Positions 16,309 to 25,432 of a stretch of 64,000 nt of DNA are shown in pieces. Source of the DNA: Chitinophagaceae bacterium. Its GTDB lineage: Bacteria; Bacteroidota; Bacteroidia; Chitinophagales; Chitinophagaceae. Both the position numbers and the translations under genes were made by a program. The notes beneath the pieces are model-generated. The model did not search any database, was not told where the DNA came from, and saw only the letters and a list, made by a program, of their open reading frames with translations. Positions within the stretch are counted from its first letter, which is position 1, and each line of letters starts with the position of its first letter. The stretch covers positions 1 to 64,000 of the forward strand of contig JADBXR010000018.1 in the NCBI GenBank assembly GCA_020403425.1, given 5' to 3'.

Positions 16309-18738
16309 TTACCCTGCTTTAAACACCAGCGGCACGTTTATTTTGATACTGAGGTTCCTTCCCATATTGAACACACCCATTCTGCCTGTGACCACATTCA
16401 CATCGGTATATTTTAAACGGCTGAGGTGATTCTGGTATGCAACATCGAATATATTGTTCAGCGACAGGTTCACAGAAAACAAAGTCTTGCCTTTGCGCAC
16501 AAATTCAGTTCCTGTGCCCACATTGAACAGGGTGTAGCCTTTAGTGGCAGTTTCTGTATTGTAGGCAGAGAATATGCGGTTCTGTGTACTTACCTGGTCC
16601 ATTTCCAGTTTGCAGTAAACGTTCCGGAGCGACTTACCGTTCTTAGCCAGATCGGCCCTTAATTCACTTTGAAAACGTGGCGCTGGAATAAAGGGCAAGC
16701 GATTGGTACCTTCCAGTTTTTCGCTGAAATGTCCTGCCACCATAGAGAAACTGTTTTCAAAATGTAACCAGTCGAGCGGGTGTGGGTGCAGATCGAACTT
16801 AACCTCGAAACCGACCAGGGTGGCAGCCGCCTGTCTGAAGGTAAAACCCGTGAGGTCCTCCCCATTCACTGTAACCAGTGAGTCGCCGCCGCCCACTGCT
16901 TCCAGTTTGCTGTAGAATATATAATTCTGGATATGGTTATAGAACCCATTCAGCGTAAAATTGAAATGCTGCGTATTCACCTCAATGCCTGCATCGGCCT
17001 GCAGCGATGTTTCTGTTTTCAGGTTCTTATCTCCATACTCGTAACGGTTGGTACCTTCGTGTGCACCGTTGCTGGCCAGTTCACTGACACTGGGTGCCCG
17101 GTAACCACGTGCCACGTTGAACCGGAGCGTAACCGCATCATTCACATTGTATCCCACACCTATACTACCGCTGATATTTCCGAAAGACTGATCGAATGCA
17201 GCAAATCTGAGTATGCCGTTCTCCAGGTAACTTTTACCGCTGACCTTCCGCATATCACCGCGTAAGCCACCGCTGAGGGTAAGGTTATTATGAAATGTTT
17301 TTTTTGTGTAAACGAATGCTCCCAGATCAAACTGGTTGTATTCGGGTATCAACACTTCTTCCGCACGGTTACGGTTCTGCTGGTACATACCGGTTGCACC
17401 TACAGAGGTCTTCCAGCCATTCTTTTCAGAGAAATTATACTGCAGGCTGTAATTAATGGTTTGCAGATCAAAAAAGAGCCCGGGCGTTTGGTAGGCATCG
17501 GGATCACCGAACTCATACCGTTTGTTTCGCTGGTAGCCGATATTGACCGCAAGCCTGTCCTTACCCACCGCAAAACTGTTATCCAGTGCCACTTTAAAAT
17601 GGTTGATGTGCTGGTAGGGCGTGAACAGGGCGCGGCTATTCAGTTCATCGTTGTTGGCCATACGGGCGTGAATGGTTTCCGGATAGATCAAAAATTTACC
17701 GGTGAGCGTATCCCTTGCCCCTTCTACCATGCCCAGTTTCTGGTTAAAGCTGGTGACAAGCAGGTGGCTATAGCCCCAGGCTTTGTTGATACCCACGTAG
17801 CCGCCAAAATTCTTCTCATAGAAACGGCTGTTGAATACTTTACCGTCATAGGCATTGCTGTAATCCGCGGCGGATTTGGAAGTACCATACAGGTTCCAGT
17901 TAAAACCATTCTTCAGGTGACCGGCCAGGTTGGCGCTTGCACCCCATAACCCATTGTTATCGGTATGGGTTGCCAGGATATTTCCTTTGATGGTACCCTG
18001 CTCTATCGGCGCGTTGGTGATCAGGTGCACCACGCCCGCCATGGCGTCACTTCCATAGAACAGGGAGGCCGGGCCTTTCAGTACCTCCACTTTCTGGATG
18101 CTGTATTCATCGATCTCGATGCCATGTTCATCACCCCATTGCTGTCCCTCCTGTCTTACACCGTCGTGAACGGTCACCACCCGGTTATACCCTAATCCCC
18201 TGATAACGGGTTTCGTCACTGCCGGGCCCGATGACAGACCTGACATGCCGGGAACGACCTTACTTAATGCATCTATCACGTTGGTAGCACTGGTCTGCAG
18301 CAATTCACTCTTTTTAACGATCGATACCGGTTGCGCCGATTGGCGCACTTTGGTGGCAGAGGCCACACCTGTAACGGTGACCGCTTCGTTCTCGATATAG
18401 GTAATCTTCAAGGCAAAATTCCGGGTCGGGTTACCGCTGATATCGACCACTTCCAGCAGCGAGGTATACCCGATAAAAGAAACTTCCACCAGGTATTTCC
18501 CATCGGGAACAGAGGGTGTTCTATAAGATCCGTCGCTGGCAGTCAGCGTTCCGGTTTTGGCCTCGTGCAGATAGATCACCGCACCAACAAGCGGTTTGCC
18601 TGTTTTGGCATCGGTGACCTTACCGCTGAGTATACTATTGGCTGCATCTGCCAGAGGTTTGGCCGTTGCCTGTAATGAAACAGATAAGATAGATAGAAGA
18701 AAAATAGAAATAGTTTTTATCGCCGCTAATGATTTCAT
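16309..18738 (-). CDS. TonB-dependent receptor with N-terminal CarbopepD_reg_2 domain
   Basis: 809 residues from the ATG at 18738 (the frame to 18804 adds a non-signal-like leader). A signal peptide (1-27) is followed by a carboxypeptidase-regulatory-like domain (ILSGKVTDAKTGKPLVGAVI, about 37-120), a plug (NVIDALSKVVPGMSGLSSG, RGLGYNRVVTVHDGVRQEG) and a barrel. It shares GQQWGDEHGIEID with the receptor on the opposite strand, so the two are paralogues. The upstream small Cys-containing membrane protein probably belongs to the same transcript. The ligand is unknown; a metal or metallophore is my best guess. Confidence 0.88.
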   Translation of the reverse strand: MKSLAAIKTISIFLLSILSVSLQATAKPLADAANSILSGKVTDAKTGKPLVGAVIYLHEAKTGTLTASDGSYRTPSVPDGKYLVEVSFIGYTSLLEVVDISGNPTRNFALKITYIENEAVTVTGVASATKVRQSAQPVSIVKKSELLQTSATNVIDALSKVVPGMSGLSSGPAVTKPVIRGLGYNRVVTVHDGVRQEGQQWGDEHGIEIDEYSIQKVEVLKGPASLFYGSDAMAGVVHLITNAPIEQGTIKGNILATHTDNNGLWGASANLAGHLKNGFNWNLYGTSKSAADYSNAYDGKVFNSRFYEKNFGGYVGINKAWGYSHLLVTSFNQKLGMVEGARDTLTGKFLIYPETIHARMANNDELNSRALFTPYQHINHFKVALDNSFAVGKDRLAVNIGYQRNKRYEFGDPDAYQTPGLFFDLQTINYSLQYNFSEKNGWKTSVGATGMYQQNRNRAEEVLIPEYNQFDLGAFVYTKKTFHNNLTLSGGLRGDMRKVSGKSYLENGILRFAAFDQSFGNISGSIGVGYNVNDAVTLRFNVARGYRAPSVSELASNGAHEGTNRYEYGDKNLKTETSLQADAGIEVNTQHFNFTLNGFYNHIQNYIFYSKLEAVGGGDSLVTVNGEDLTGFTFRQAAATLVGFEVKFDLHPHPLDWLHFENSFSMVAGHFSEKLEGTNRLPFIPAPRFQSELRADLAKNGKSLRNVYCKLEMDQVSTQNRIFSAYNTETATKGYTLFNVGTGTEFVRKGKTLFSVNLSLNNIFDVAYQNHLSRLKYTDVNVVTGRMGVFNMGRNLSIKINVPLVFKAG

Positions 18739-18827
18739 ACAATAACAAATAAGGATCCATGATGATCGTACATCGGAATAGGTTTCAAAAAAGTGCAGGA
18801 ACAATCACCTGCGCAGGCAGGTAACGA

Positions 18828-19124
18828 TCAACAGGCGGGGGGACCGCGTAAGGAATGGCCCAATACAGCAGACGAAAAAGGATCCGCAACATATCCATCA
18901 GCGAATACAGGATACACCGGAACGGGAGGCATTACTACCAATGGCGTGACCTCTGCCACAAAGGGCGACTCAATAATCAGGTTATCACACTGGCAATTAA
19001 AAGAGGCTTTACTGAGTTGCGTAGAAAAAGGATCCGGCAAAGCGCATCTGGTTCTGCCATCTTTGTGCGTAGCCACCAGGTTGTGCCAGGTGATCTTTGG
19101 CGTAATACCATACGCAAACAGCAC
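18828..19124 (-). CDS. Small Cys-containing membrane protein, start uncertain
   Basis: 98 residues if the GTG at 19124 is used, but this cuts through a membrane helix (RHILAAIFLVLFAYG) whose first half is encoded in the same frame upstream to about 19185. No ATG, GTG or TTG exists there, only an in-frame TGA at 19215-19217. The body has THKDGRTRC and FNCQCDN (three Cys) and a Pro-rich tail. I take it as a real gene because the frame has protein-like composition, lies just upstream of a TonB receptor and has TACATTTG (rc of 19195-19202), a full -7 box, at the expected distance. Either a rare start codon (ATC or CTG near 19175) or a lost start is implied. A metal-related role is a guess from the Cys and the neighbour. 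Confidence 0.5.
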   Translation of the reverse strand: MLFAYGITPKITWHNLVATHKDGRTRCALPDPFSTQLSKASFNCQCDNLIIESPFVAEVTPLVVMPPVPVYPVFADGYVADPFSSAVLGHSLRGPPAC

Positions 19125-19194
19125 CAGGAAAATGGCTGCCAGTATATGCCGTATGGTGATCTGTTTTGCCAGGATGAATTTTGTTACGTTGTTG

Positions 19195-19202
19195 CAAATG
19201 TA
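19195..19202 (-). promoter_or_regulatory. -7 box TACATTTG
   Basis: The reverse complement reads TACATTTG, a full TAnnTTTG match. The 18-base context AGCCCCTACATTT(G/A)CAAC recurs directly upstream of nadC. No TTG lies at the usual -33 distance. It would drive the small membrane protein and the TonB receptor downstream. Confidence 0.4.
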
Positions 19203-19259
19203 GGGGCTTTTGGTTCACCACCTAATTCTCCCGGCAATTTTGAGATTTTTTTTACAAGT

Positions 19260-20828
19260 CTACCGCACTTTGAGCATGGCACGTACCTGCTGGGTGGCCA
19301 GGTTCTGGAGCCTGGCATAATACACGCCGGTGGCCAACCTATCCCCGTTAAAGGTCACTGTATAAGTGCCTGCGGCATATTCCTTATCCACCAGGTTGGC
19401 CACTACCCTGCCCGTGGTGTCGATGATCTGGATCAGGGTATGTCCGCCCGCCGTAGTGAACGTAATGATGGTAGAGGAAACAAAAGGATTGGGATAATTG
19501 CTGATCAGCATTTCGCCTGATAGGTTCACTGCTTTTTTGCAGGCACCTGCATTCACCAGGGGCAATACCTGGTAATTCTTGAGCATGATCTGCTGCAGAT
19601 CGTCATCATTGACACATAACCAGTTGGCAAGTATGGTGGCATACACACTCCTGAAATCGTACTGGAAAGGAAGATTCGCACTTACGGTTGCATTGGCCGG
19701 TATGACAGGCGTATCGCCCAGCACACCACCCAGCACATTTTTGCCGAATACGAATAAGGGTGCCGCTGAACCATGGTCGGTACCGTCGCTACCATTGCTT
19801 TTGATACGGCGGCCAAATTCAGAGAAGGTCATGCCTACCACCCTGTCATCCACACCCAGGAACTTCAGGTCATCCTGGAATGCTTTGATGGCATCACTCA
19901 CATTCATCAGCAGATTGGCATGGTAACCCTTGGTAGTATCCACGCTGTCCACCTGTGCTGAATGCGTATCAAAGCCGCCGTAGTTCACCATGTAGATCCG
20001 CGTCTTCAAACCACCCTTGATCAGTCTTGCCACGATCTTCAACTGATCGCCCAATGAATTCTTGGTAGGATAACTCACCTGTTGCACCGTATTGGTAGCG
20101 GCTGCTTTGATGACCGTGGCATATTGTTGTGTCTGCTGTGCTATCTGACGGATAAACGTCAATTCTTTACCCGCAGGCGTATTGGGCGCCGGGTCCTGTA
20201 TGCCATTGACAAGGTTATAGAAATTACTGGTATTGCTGATGCTCATGCCCATACTCACTGCCGGCCCCTGCAGGGTAAGTGAAGTGGCGGAGCCTATCTG
20301 TATGGCCAGCGGATCGGTCATCGTGGCATTGGGATACCCGTTGGGGAAATTCGGATACTCATAATTCAGGTAACGTCCGGCCCAGCCTGTATTCACGAGC
20401 TCATTGCTGTCGCTACCACTCATCCAGATATCCGTGGCCCTGAAATGGGAGAAACTGGGCTGCGGATAACCTACGGATTGCACCACTTTCAGGTGCCCTT
20501 TGTCATACATGGCCTTCAGACCTGTCATGGCGGGATGCAGACCCGCTTTTCCATTCAATGCCAGCAGGCTTTTTTCTGGCAGGTAAATATTCTGCCTGGC
20601 ATTGGCATAATTACTGAAGTTCTCGATCGGTACCACCATGTTCAAACCATCGTTGCCACCGTTGAGCTGGATGATCACGAACACGTGATCGGTCTCTGTT
20701 ACCGGCAGCATCAATGATTGAATGATATCCGAATCGGCGCTGAAGGCCCTGAACGAGAAACCACTCACCAAAGAAGGGAGCAACACACCGGCGGGTATGG
20801 ATTTGCGAAGGAAATCTCTTCTTTTCAT
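19260..20828 (-). CDS. DUF1501 protein with type IX sorting domain
   Basis: 522 residues. The N-terminus MKRRDFLRKSIPAGVLLPSL is a twin-arginine-like signal. The body is DUF1501 (sulfatase-like fold): FVIIQLNGGNDGLNMVVP, PSFSHFRATDIWMSGS, NYGGFDTHSAQ and GMTFSEFGRRIKSNGSDGTDHG. The last 85 residues form a type IX secretion sorting domain (NYPNPFVSSTIITF, then GVYYARL near the end). Export to the surface would use the GldKLMN apparatus encoded at 27-32 kb. It pairs with the DUF1800 gene 10 bases upstream, a very common Bacteroidota and Planctomycetes pairing of unknown function. Confidence 0.9.
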   Translation of the reverse strand: MKRRDFLRKSIPAGVLLPSLVSGFSFRAFSADSDIIQSLMLPVTETDHVFVIIQLNGGNDGLNMVVPIENFSNYANARQNIYLPEKSLLALNGKAGLHPAMTGLKAMYDKGHLKVVQSVGYPQPSFSHFRATDIWMSGSDSNELVNTGWAGRYLNYEYPNFPNGYPNATMTDPLAIQIGSATSLTLQGPAVSMGMSISNTSNFYNLVNGIQDPAPNTPAGKELTFIRQIAQQTQQYATVIKAAATNTVQQVSYPTKNSLGDQLKIVARLIKGGLKTRIYMVNYGGFDTHSAQVDSVDTTKGYHANLLMNVSDAIKAFQDDLKFLGVDDRVVGMTFSEFGRRIKSNGSDGTDHGSAAPLFVFGKNVLGGVLGDTPVIPANATVSANLPFQYDFRSVYATILANWLCVNDDDLQQIMLKNYQVLPLVNAGACKKAVNLSGEMLISNYPNPFVSSTIITFTTAGGHTLIQIIDTTGRVVANLVDKEYAAGTYTVTFNGDRLATGVYYARLQNLATQQVRAMLKVR

Positions 20829-20838
20829 CCTTTCTGGT

Positions 20839-22512
20839 TTAAGCCAATTGGTATTCGGCCAGGTTCATGAAATATTTTAACAGGTCGCGCAGGCGGTTTT
20901 TGATCGTAGTGGTATTCGATGTATTGCCCGGATTACTGATATATACGTTCCAGGCGTCCGTCCAGTAATGGTCCGACGACTGTCCGCCCAACAGGATATC
21001 CGTTTTCAGCTGCGCTTTGGAGGCCGCAGAAAGATCGATCCGGAACAGGATCTTCAGGATATCATCTATCAGTTGATTCGGGTTACCCGGCTGCGACAGT
21101 GTTTTGGCGAATTCAGCCGCATCGATCCATAATTTTTTCCCATTGAACGTGTACCCGTTCTGTATCATCGTATCTGTGAACTGGTTCCGCTTGGGCAGGG
21201 TATCGCTGGTGATCCAGACCTCATAGAACTGTGGCTCCTGGTAATACGCTTTCCAACCGCTTACATCCGGCGGATCGCCAATACTCTGCTGCATCACATT
21301 GGCCCAGTTCACGAGGTAACTGTACAATCCGGAATTGGTGATATACTCACTGGCAGGCTGAAATTTCACTTCCAGTTCCCGGCAGGTGCCCACTACCAGA
21401 TCTACCGGACTTTTGATCTGGCAACCCTTGGCCAGCACATCAAAAAAATGTTCGCTCTTCAGCAATACATTCAGCACCGGTTTTATTTCGTAATGGTTGG
21501 TACGTAAGATATCGGCCAAAGGAGTAATGATATTAGCTTCTACGGTACTATCTATATCATAGTACACGAACCAACGATATAATTTCCGGCAGAGGTACCT
21601 GGCCACTTCTTCTGTAGCGAAGATCATATCCAGCAAAGCATCCAGCTCTTCATCGCCCGCAGTGGCCGTATTCCTGCCTTTTATGACCGTATTACCGTAA
21701 AATGCAGAGAAGGTCTTGTCGCCGGTATGGTGCCGCTTCAAATCGAAGGAAGAAGAGATGTTTGTCGCATCGTTTTTCCAGCCGGTCAATACCTGTGCCG
21801 CCGCCCTTACATCCTCCTCGGTATATAAGGACCCAGGACCCTTACCGCAACAGAACAGCTCCTGCAGTTCCCGTCCATAGTTCTCATCAGGCGCCGTTTT
21901 GGTGTTCCTTTCCCCATTCAGGTAGACCAGCATGGCGGGATCGATGGTGACCGCCCTGGTCAATGCCTTGAAATTGCCCAGCGCATAGGTACGCAGTAAC
22001 AAGTGGTGCTTATATACATACTGGGCATTGCCAATCGTGGCGGTTTCGGTTGCAAAATGGTTATGCCAGAAAAGGGTCATCTTCTCCCGGATACTTCTGT
22101 CCTGGTTGAGCATGACCCCCATCCACCATTTTTTAAAGGAACTGTTTCGCAGGCTGTTCACGGTTCCATCCGTGCTGGGATCGAGTACCCAGGTGGTGCC
22201 TTGTGGAATATGAGCATCGGGTTTCTGCGCGTTGGCGGGTGTATTGTATTCTTTTACCGGAGGATCCGGAAGTGGTGCAGTCGGGTTCAGCAGTTCATCA
22301 ACGGCCTGCTGTATATCCATTTTGCTGAAATAGGCGATATCGGCACGTGTTGCGCCGAACAGTGTTCTTTTTAACAGATGGATGACCTCATTCTCCGTCC
22401 AGGCACCGGTATAAGCCCCCAAACCACCATTGGGTGGCGGCGCTGGTAGAACTTCTACCCTGCCCGGACCAGAAGAGGGGATAGTGGATGTTAAAAAGGA
22501 TCTTCTGTCCAT
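20839..22512 (-). CDS. DUF1800 protein
   Basis: 557 residues from the ATG at 22512 (MDRRSFLTSTIP, a twin-arginine-like start). The DUF1800 body is visible: EVIHLLKRTLFGATRADI, MTLFWHNHFATE, GRELQELFCCGKG, YTEEDVRAAAQVLTGW and YLCRKLYRWFVYYD. Function is unknown. It forms an operon with the DUF1501 gene that starts 10 bases downstream of its stop. Divergent from the ECF sigma gene at 22701 across 188 bases, so the pair may respond to the same signal, though nothing shows this. Confidence 0.9.
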   Translation of the reverse strand: MDRRSFLTSTIPSSGPGRVEVLPAPPPNGGLGAYTGAWTENEVIHLLKRTLFGATRADIAYFSKMDIQQAVDELLNPTAPLPDPPVKEYNTPANAQKPDAHIPQGTTWVLDPSTDGTVNSLRNSSFKKWWMGVMLNQDRSIREKMTLFWHNHFATETATIGNAQYVYKHHLLLRTYALGNFKALTRAVTIDPAMLVYLNGERNTKTAPDENYGRELQELFCCGKGPGSLYTEEDVRAAAQVLTGWKNDATNISSSFDLKRHHTGDKTFSAFYGNTVIKGRNTATAGDEELDALLDMIFATEEVARYLCRKLYRWFVYYDIDSTVEANIITPLADILRTNHYEIKPVLNVLLKSEHFFDVLAKGCQIKSPVDLVVGTCRELEVKFQPASEYITNSGLYSYLVNWANVMQQSIGDPPDVSGWKAYYQEPQFYEVWITSDTLPKRNQFTDTMIQNGYTFNGKKLWIDAAEFAKTLSQPGNPNQLIDDILKILFRIDLSAASKAQLKTDILLGGQSSDHYWTDAWNVYISNPGNTSNTTTIKNRLRDLLKYFMNLAEYQLA

Positions 22513-22652
22513 AAAAACGCAGTTAACAGGTGTTGTTAGGATGCAGGGAGGCATGAAATCGCTGCCCGCTGCTCAAAAAAAGGCAATTTATTCCATGCAG
22601 GCCCATTAAAAATTCCCTAAAGCAGGGCCTGTTTTACCAGTGATATGCAGCA

Positions 22653-22680
22653 TTTGAAACGGAATAATGTCCTATATTTA
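22653..22680 (+). promoter_or_regulatory. Candidate promoter of the ECF sigma gene
   Basis: TTTG (22653-22656), 16 bases, then TATATTTA (22673-22680), a 7/8 match to TAnnTTTG, 20 bases before the ATG at 22701. Spacing is at the short end for Bacteroidota promoters. Confidence 0.4.
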
Positions 22681-22700
22681 GGGTAAACATTTTCCCCTAC

Positions 22701-23282
22701 ATGACGGAACAAGCCATCATTACAGGCTGTTTACACAACGACCCTGCAGCACAGCGCGAATTGTACAACCGCTATAGCCCCAAGATGCTGAGCGTTTGTT
22801 ACCGGTTCGGGCAAAGCCGTGAGGACGCCGAGGACATGTTACAGGAGGGGTTCATCAAAGTATTTACCCAGATACATACATTTCAGAACAAAGGTGCTTT
22901 TGAAGGCTGGATCAGGCGGATCATCGTACATACCTGTATCAATTTCCTGAAAAAGCACAAGAAGTTCAACGAGAGCGTTGACCTGGCCTATGCCAATTCC
23001 TTGCAGGTGAAGGAGGAAACCATCCCCTCCATCATGCAGGCAAGACAGATCGTTGAATGTATCCGGTTGTTGCCAATCGGTTACCGCACCGTACTGAACC
23101 TGTATGCATTGGAGGGCTATAGTCACAAAGAGATCGGCGAAATGCTTGACATTGAAGAAAGCACCAGCCGTAGCCAGTATACCAGGTCGAAAGCCATGTT
23201 GGAAATGATCCTGATCCGTAAAAAGATCATCGAAAAACCCAAAGAGGAGTTCAACTGGCTGGCGGCTTTGAAAAACAAGTAG
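22701..23282 (+). CDS. ECF-type RNA polymerase sigma factor
   Basis: 193 residues with sigma region 2 (YNRYSPKMLSVCYRFGQS, EDAEDMLQEGFIKVF, GAFEGWIRRIIVH) and region 4 (LPIGYRTVLNLYALEGYSHK, EIGEMLDIEESTSRSQYTRS). Belongs to the ECF group typical of Bacteroidota. The next gene starts 18 bases after its stop and encodes a protein with a short cytosolic head and one membrane helix, which is a candidate anti-sigma factor. Target promoters are not known. Confidence 0.93.
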   Translation: MTEQAIITGCLHNDPAAQRELYNRYSPKMLSVCYRFGQSREDAEDMLQEGFIKVFTQIHTFQNKGAFEGWIRRIIVHTCINFLKKHKKFNESVDLAYANSLQVKEETIPSIMQARQIVECIRLLPIGYRTVLNLYALEGYSHKEIGEMLDIEESTSRSQYTRSKAMLEMILIRKKIIEKPKEEFNWLAALKNK

Positions 23283-23300
23283 TGTTGATCGAGATTGCAC

Positions 23301-24749
23301 ATGGATAACAAATTTTACCACGACGAGTTCGAGCAGTTTTTACAGGATGAGGTAAAACAGCATCGTATGTATCCTTCCGACCATATCTGGAAGAACATAC
23401 GTACAGAACTTCATGGGTATAGGTCATGGCCTGCATTGACCTTCATGTCGCTTTTCATCATTACGGCCCTAACGATCTCCACCTTACTCAACAACCACCC
23501 GGGCAGGCAGTTGCCGTTGCATCACCGGTTCAACGGTTCAACCAACAGCCAGACTGCGAAGAACAATACTGTTCCTAACAGCAAACCGGTCAGGGATTAT
23601 TTCCAGCAGATCGCTCCGGAACAGATCACTGCTGAAACCTTTGCTGACCTGAACAACCCTGCCAACCCCGGACAGGAAACACTGGTTACCCGAGACATAA
23701 CAGATGACCTGGCCGCCGTACCGGTAAAAACCGGGATACAGCGTACCACCTATACTGCCAAAACCATACGCACCGCTCCCGATAATATCGCTACCATTGA
23801 TCCGGCCACATTGGCAAGCAGTGAGAGCCTGCCGGCCATGATGGTTACAGAGGAACAAAAACCGACCGATCGGGCAAAAGAGCTCAGGGAAACTGTTACC
23901 ACCTATCAACAGGGAGATTCACATGGCAATGCAGATGAGTTCCTGAAAGATTTCAAGTACATCGCCACCACGAATACCAGCCGCCGGAACTCGAAATTCG
24001 GGATACAGTTTTATATCACGCCATCTACCAGCTATCGGAAACTGTCTGACCAAAAAGTAAAAGAGATCATACAGCCCGCAGTAGCCGCCGCTTCTGCCTC
24101 CGCTTCTCAGAATGTGCCATTGAGTCCCAACCTGGCTGCAGACGTGAACAATGTGGTAAGGCACAAACCCGCCATGGGCTTTGAATTGGGTTTTGCCGTA
24201 TTGTACAATATGAGCCCGCGCCTCAAATTCAAAACAGGGGTTCAGCTGAACATCAGGCAGTATTATATCGAAACATTCCAGTCGCTCACCAATGACCTCA
24301 CTTCTTTGTCGATGATCAATTACGGCGGTATCGAAACCATCAATTTCTATTCACCCTGGAACAACAACACCGGTTACCGGAAAACACAGCTGGATAATAA
24401 AGTATATCAATTATCCATACCATTAGGGATACAATGGGACCTGATCAGGGGTAAACGTTTCGGATTCAATACGGAAGCTTCCGTACAACCCACCATGACG
24501 CTGAACAATAATACTTACCTGCTTTCAACAGACTACAAACATTATACAGGAGGTGGCAATTTCATCCGCAAATGGAACATCAATACCAGTGTTGGGTTCA
24601 ACCTTACCTATACCACCGGTTCTTCCTCCTGGCAACTGGGTCCACAGATCAGGTACCAACACCTGCCCACCTATTCTAACCAATACCCCATCAAAGAATA
24701 CCTGATGGATTATGGGGTTCGTCTTGGATTTACCAGGCAGATAAAATAA
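23301..24749 (+). CDS. Membrane protein, possible anti-sigma head and barrel-like C-terminus
   Basis: 482 residues from the ATG at 23301. Residues 1-42 are charged and cytosolic (FEQFLQDEVKQHRMYPSDHI), 44-63 form a membrane helix, 65-230 are a Thr/Asn/Pro-rich linker, and 232-482 look like an outer membrane beta-barrel (FGIQFYITPSTSYRK, LKFKTGVQLNIRQYY, GVRLGFTRQ end). The head-helix layout and its position directly after an ECF sigma gene suggest anti-sigma function. A barrel-like C-terminus after an inner-membrane helix is unusual. I do not recognise a named family with certainty. Confidence 0.65.
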   Translation: MDNKFYHDEFEQFLQDEVKQHRMYPSDHIWKNIRTELHGYRSWPALTFMSLFIITALTISTLLNNHPGRQLPLHHRFNGSTNSQTAKNNTVPNSKPVRDYFQQIAPEQITAETFADLNNPANPGQETLVTRDITDDLAAVPVKTGIQRTTYTAKTIRTAPDNIATIDPATLASSESLPAMMVTEEQKPTDRAKELRETVTTYQQGDSHGNADEFLKDFKYIATTNTSRRNSKFGIQFYITPSTSYRKLSDQKVKEIIQPAVAAASASASQNVPLSPNLAADVNNVVRHKPAMGFELGFAVLYNMSPRLKFKTGVQLNIRQYYIETFQSLTNDLTSLSMINYGGIETINFYSPWNNNTGYRKTQLDNKVYQLSIPLGIQWDLIRGKRFGFNTEASVQPTMTLNNNTYLLSTDYKHYTGGGNFIRKWNINTSVGFNLTYTTGSSSWQLGPQIRYQHLPTYSNQYPIKEYLMDYGVRLGFTRQIK

Positions 24750-24838
24750 ATCTGTCCCACAGCAGCTGATCCTCCGCTTTAACCTGGAATAAAAATGGCT
24801 TTGGCCGATTATTGCGGGGGTTTGGATAATTTTACCAA

Positions 24839-25423
24839 ATGAAATCTGTATTGGCCTTATCCTGCCTCCTTTTTATATTAATAACAGGCTGCCGATCTAA
24901 AAAACCTGCTTCTGCCAAAAATGCGGCACAGGTTTCGGATACTGCTAAATTCTATCCCTTGCACCAGTTCTTCACAGAACAGATACAATACGTGGATCTC
25001 CGGAACTTTCCCATTTACCAGATCAGGGAGAAAGATGGGAAGAAGGATTCTTTACCGATCAGCAAAGAACAGTTCATCGGGCTAGCGCAGGTGTTCCTGG
25101 CCCATTCGCTGACCGATCCGAAAGTGAAGAGCTTGTATAAAGAATCTGTGTTCCAGGACCTGAGCACCGGCAGTGTCACCCTGAACTATTCACCTGCTGA
25201 TGCCAATGCGGAAGTGCAGAACATAGATATCCTGCTGGAAGAATCCACCAACCTGGTAAAACGGGTATTCATCCGTTGCCTGCATACCAAGGGGGATACG
25301 ACCATTGCAGAACAATGTAACTGGAAGGCCAATAAAAGCTTCCAGATCAACCGGACCATCACTACCGGCAACGGCTATTCCGTAACCGAACTGAATTATA
25401 TCAACTGGAACGATAAGCCTTAG
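24839..25423 (+). CDS. Lipoprotein, function unknown
   Basis: 194 residues. Lipoprotein signal with lipobox LITGC (Cys18). The mature part has a FYPLHQFFTEQIQYVDLRNF start and mixed alpha/beta composition, with conserved-looking YQIREKDGKKD and YVDLRN elements. It resembles small uncharacterised lipoproteins seen across Chitinophagaceae; no domain is recognised. It lies 9 bases before uvrC and is probably cotranscribed with it. The 89 bases before it hold no clear promoter. Confidence 0.7.
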   Translation: MKSVLALSCLLFILITGCRSKKPASAKNAAQVSDTAKFYPLHQFFTEQIQYVDLRNFPIYQIREKDGKKDSLPISKEQFIGLAQVFLAHSLTDPKVKSLYKESVFQDLSTGSVTLNYSPADANAEVQNIDILLEESTNLVKRVFIRCLHTKGDTTIAEQCNWKANKSFQINRTITTGNGYSVTELNYINWNDKP

Positions 25424-25432
25424 GATGTTTTT

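Noticed and set aside
18855..19520. 221-codon plus ORF between the receptor and DUF1501 genes
   Set aside because: It runs into the coding strand of the DUF1501 sorting domain and lacks any motif; the minus-strand frame with helix and Cys motifs explains the region better.
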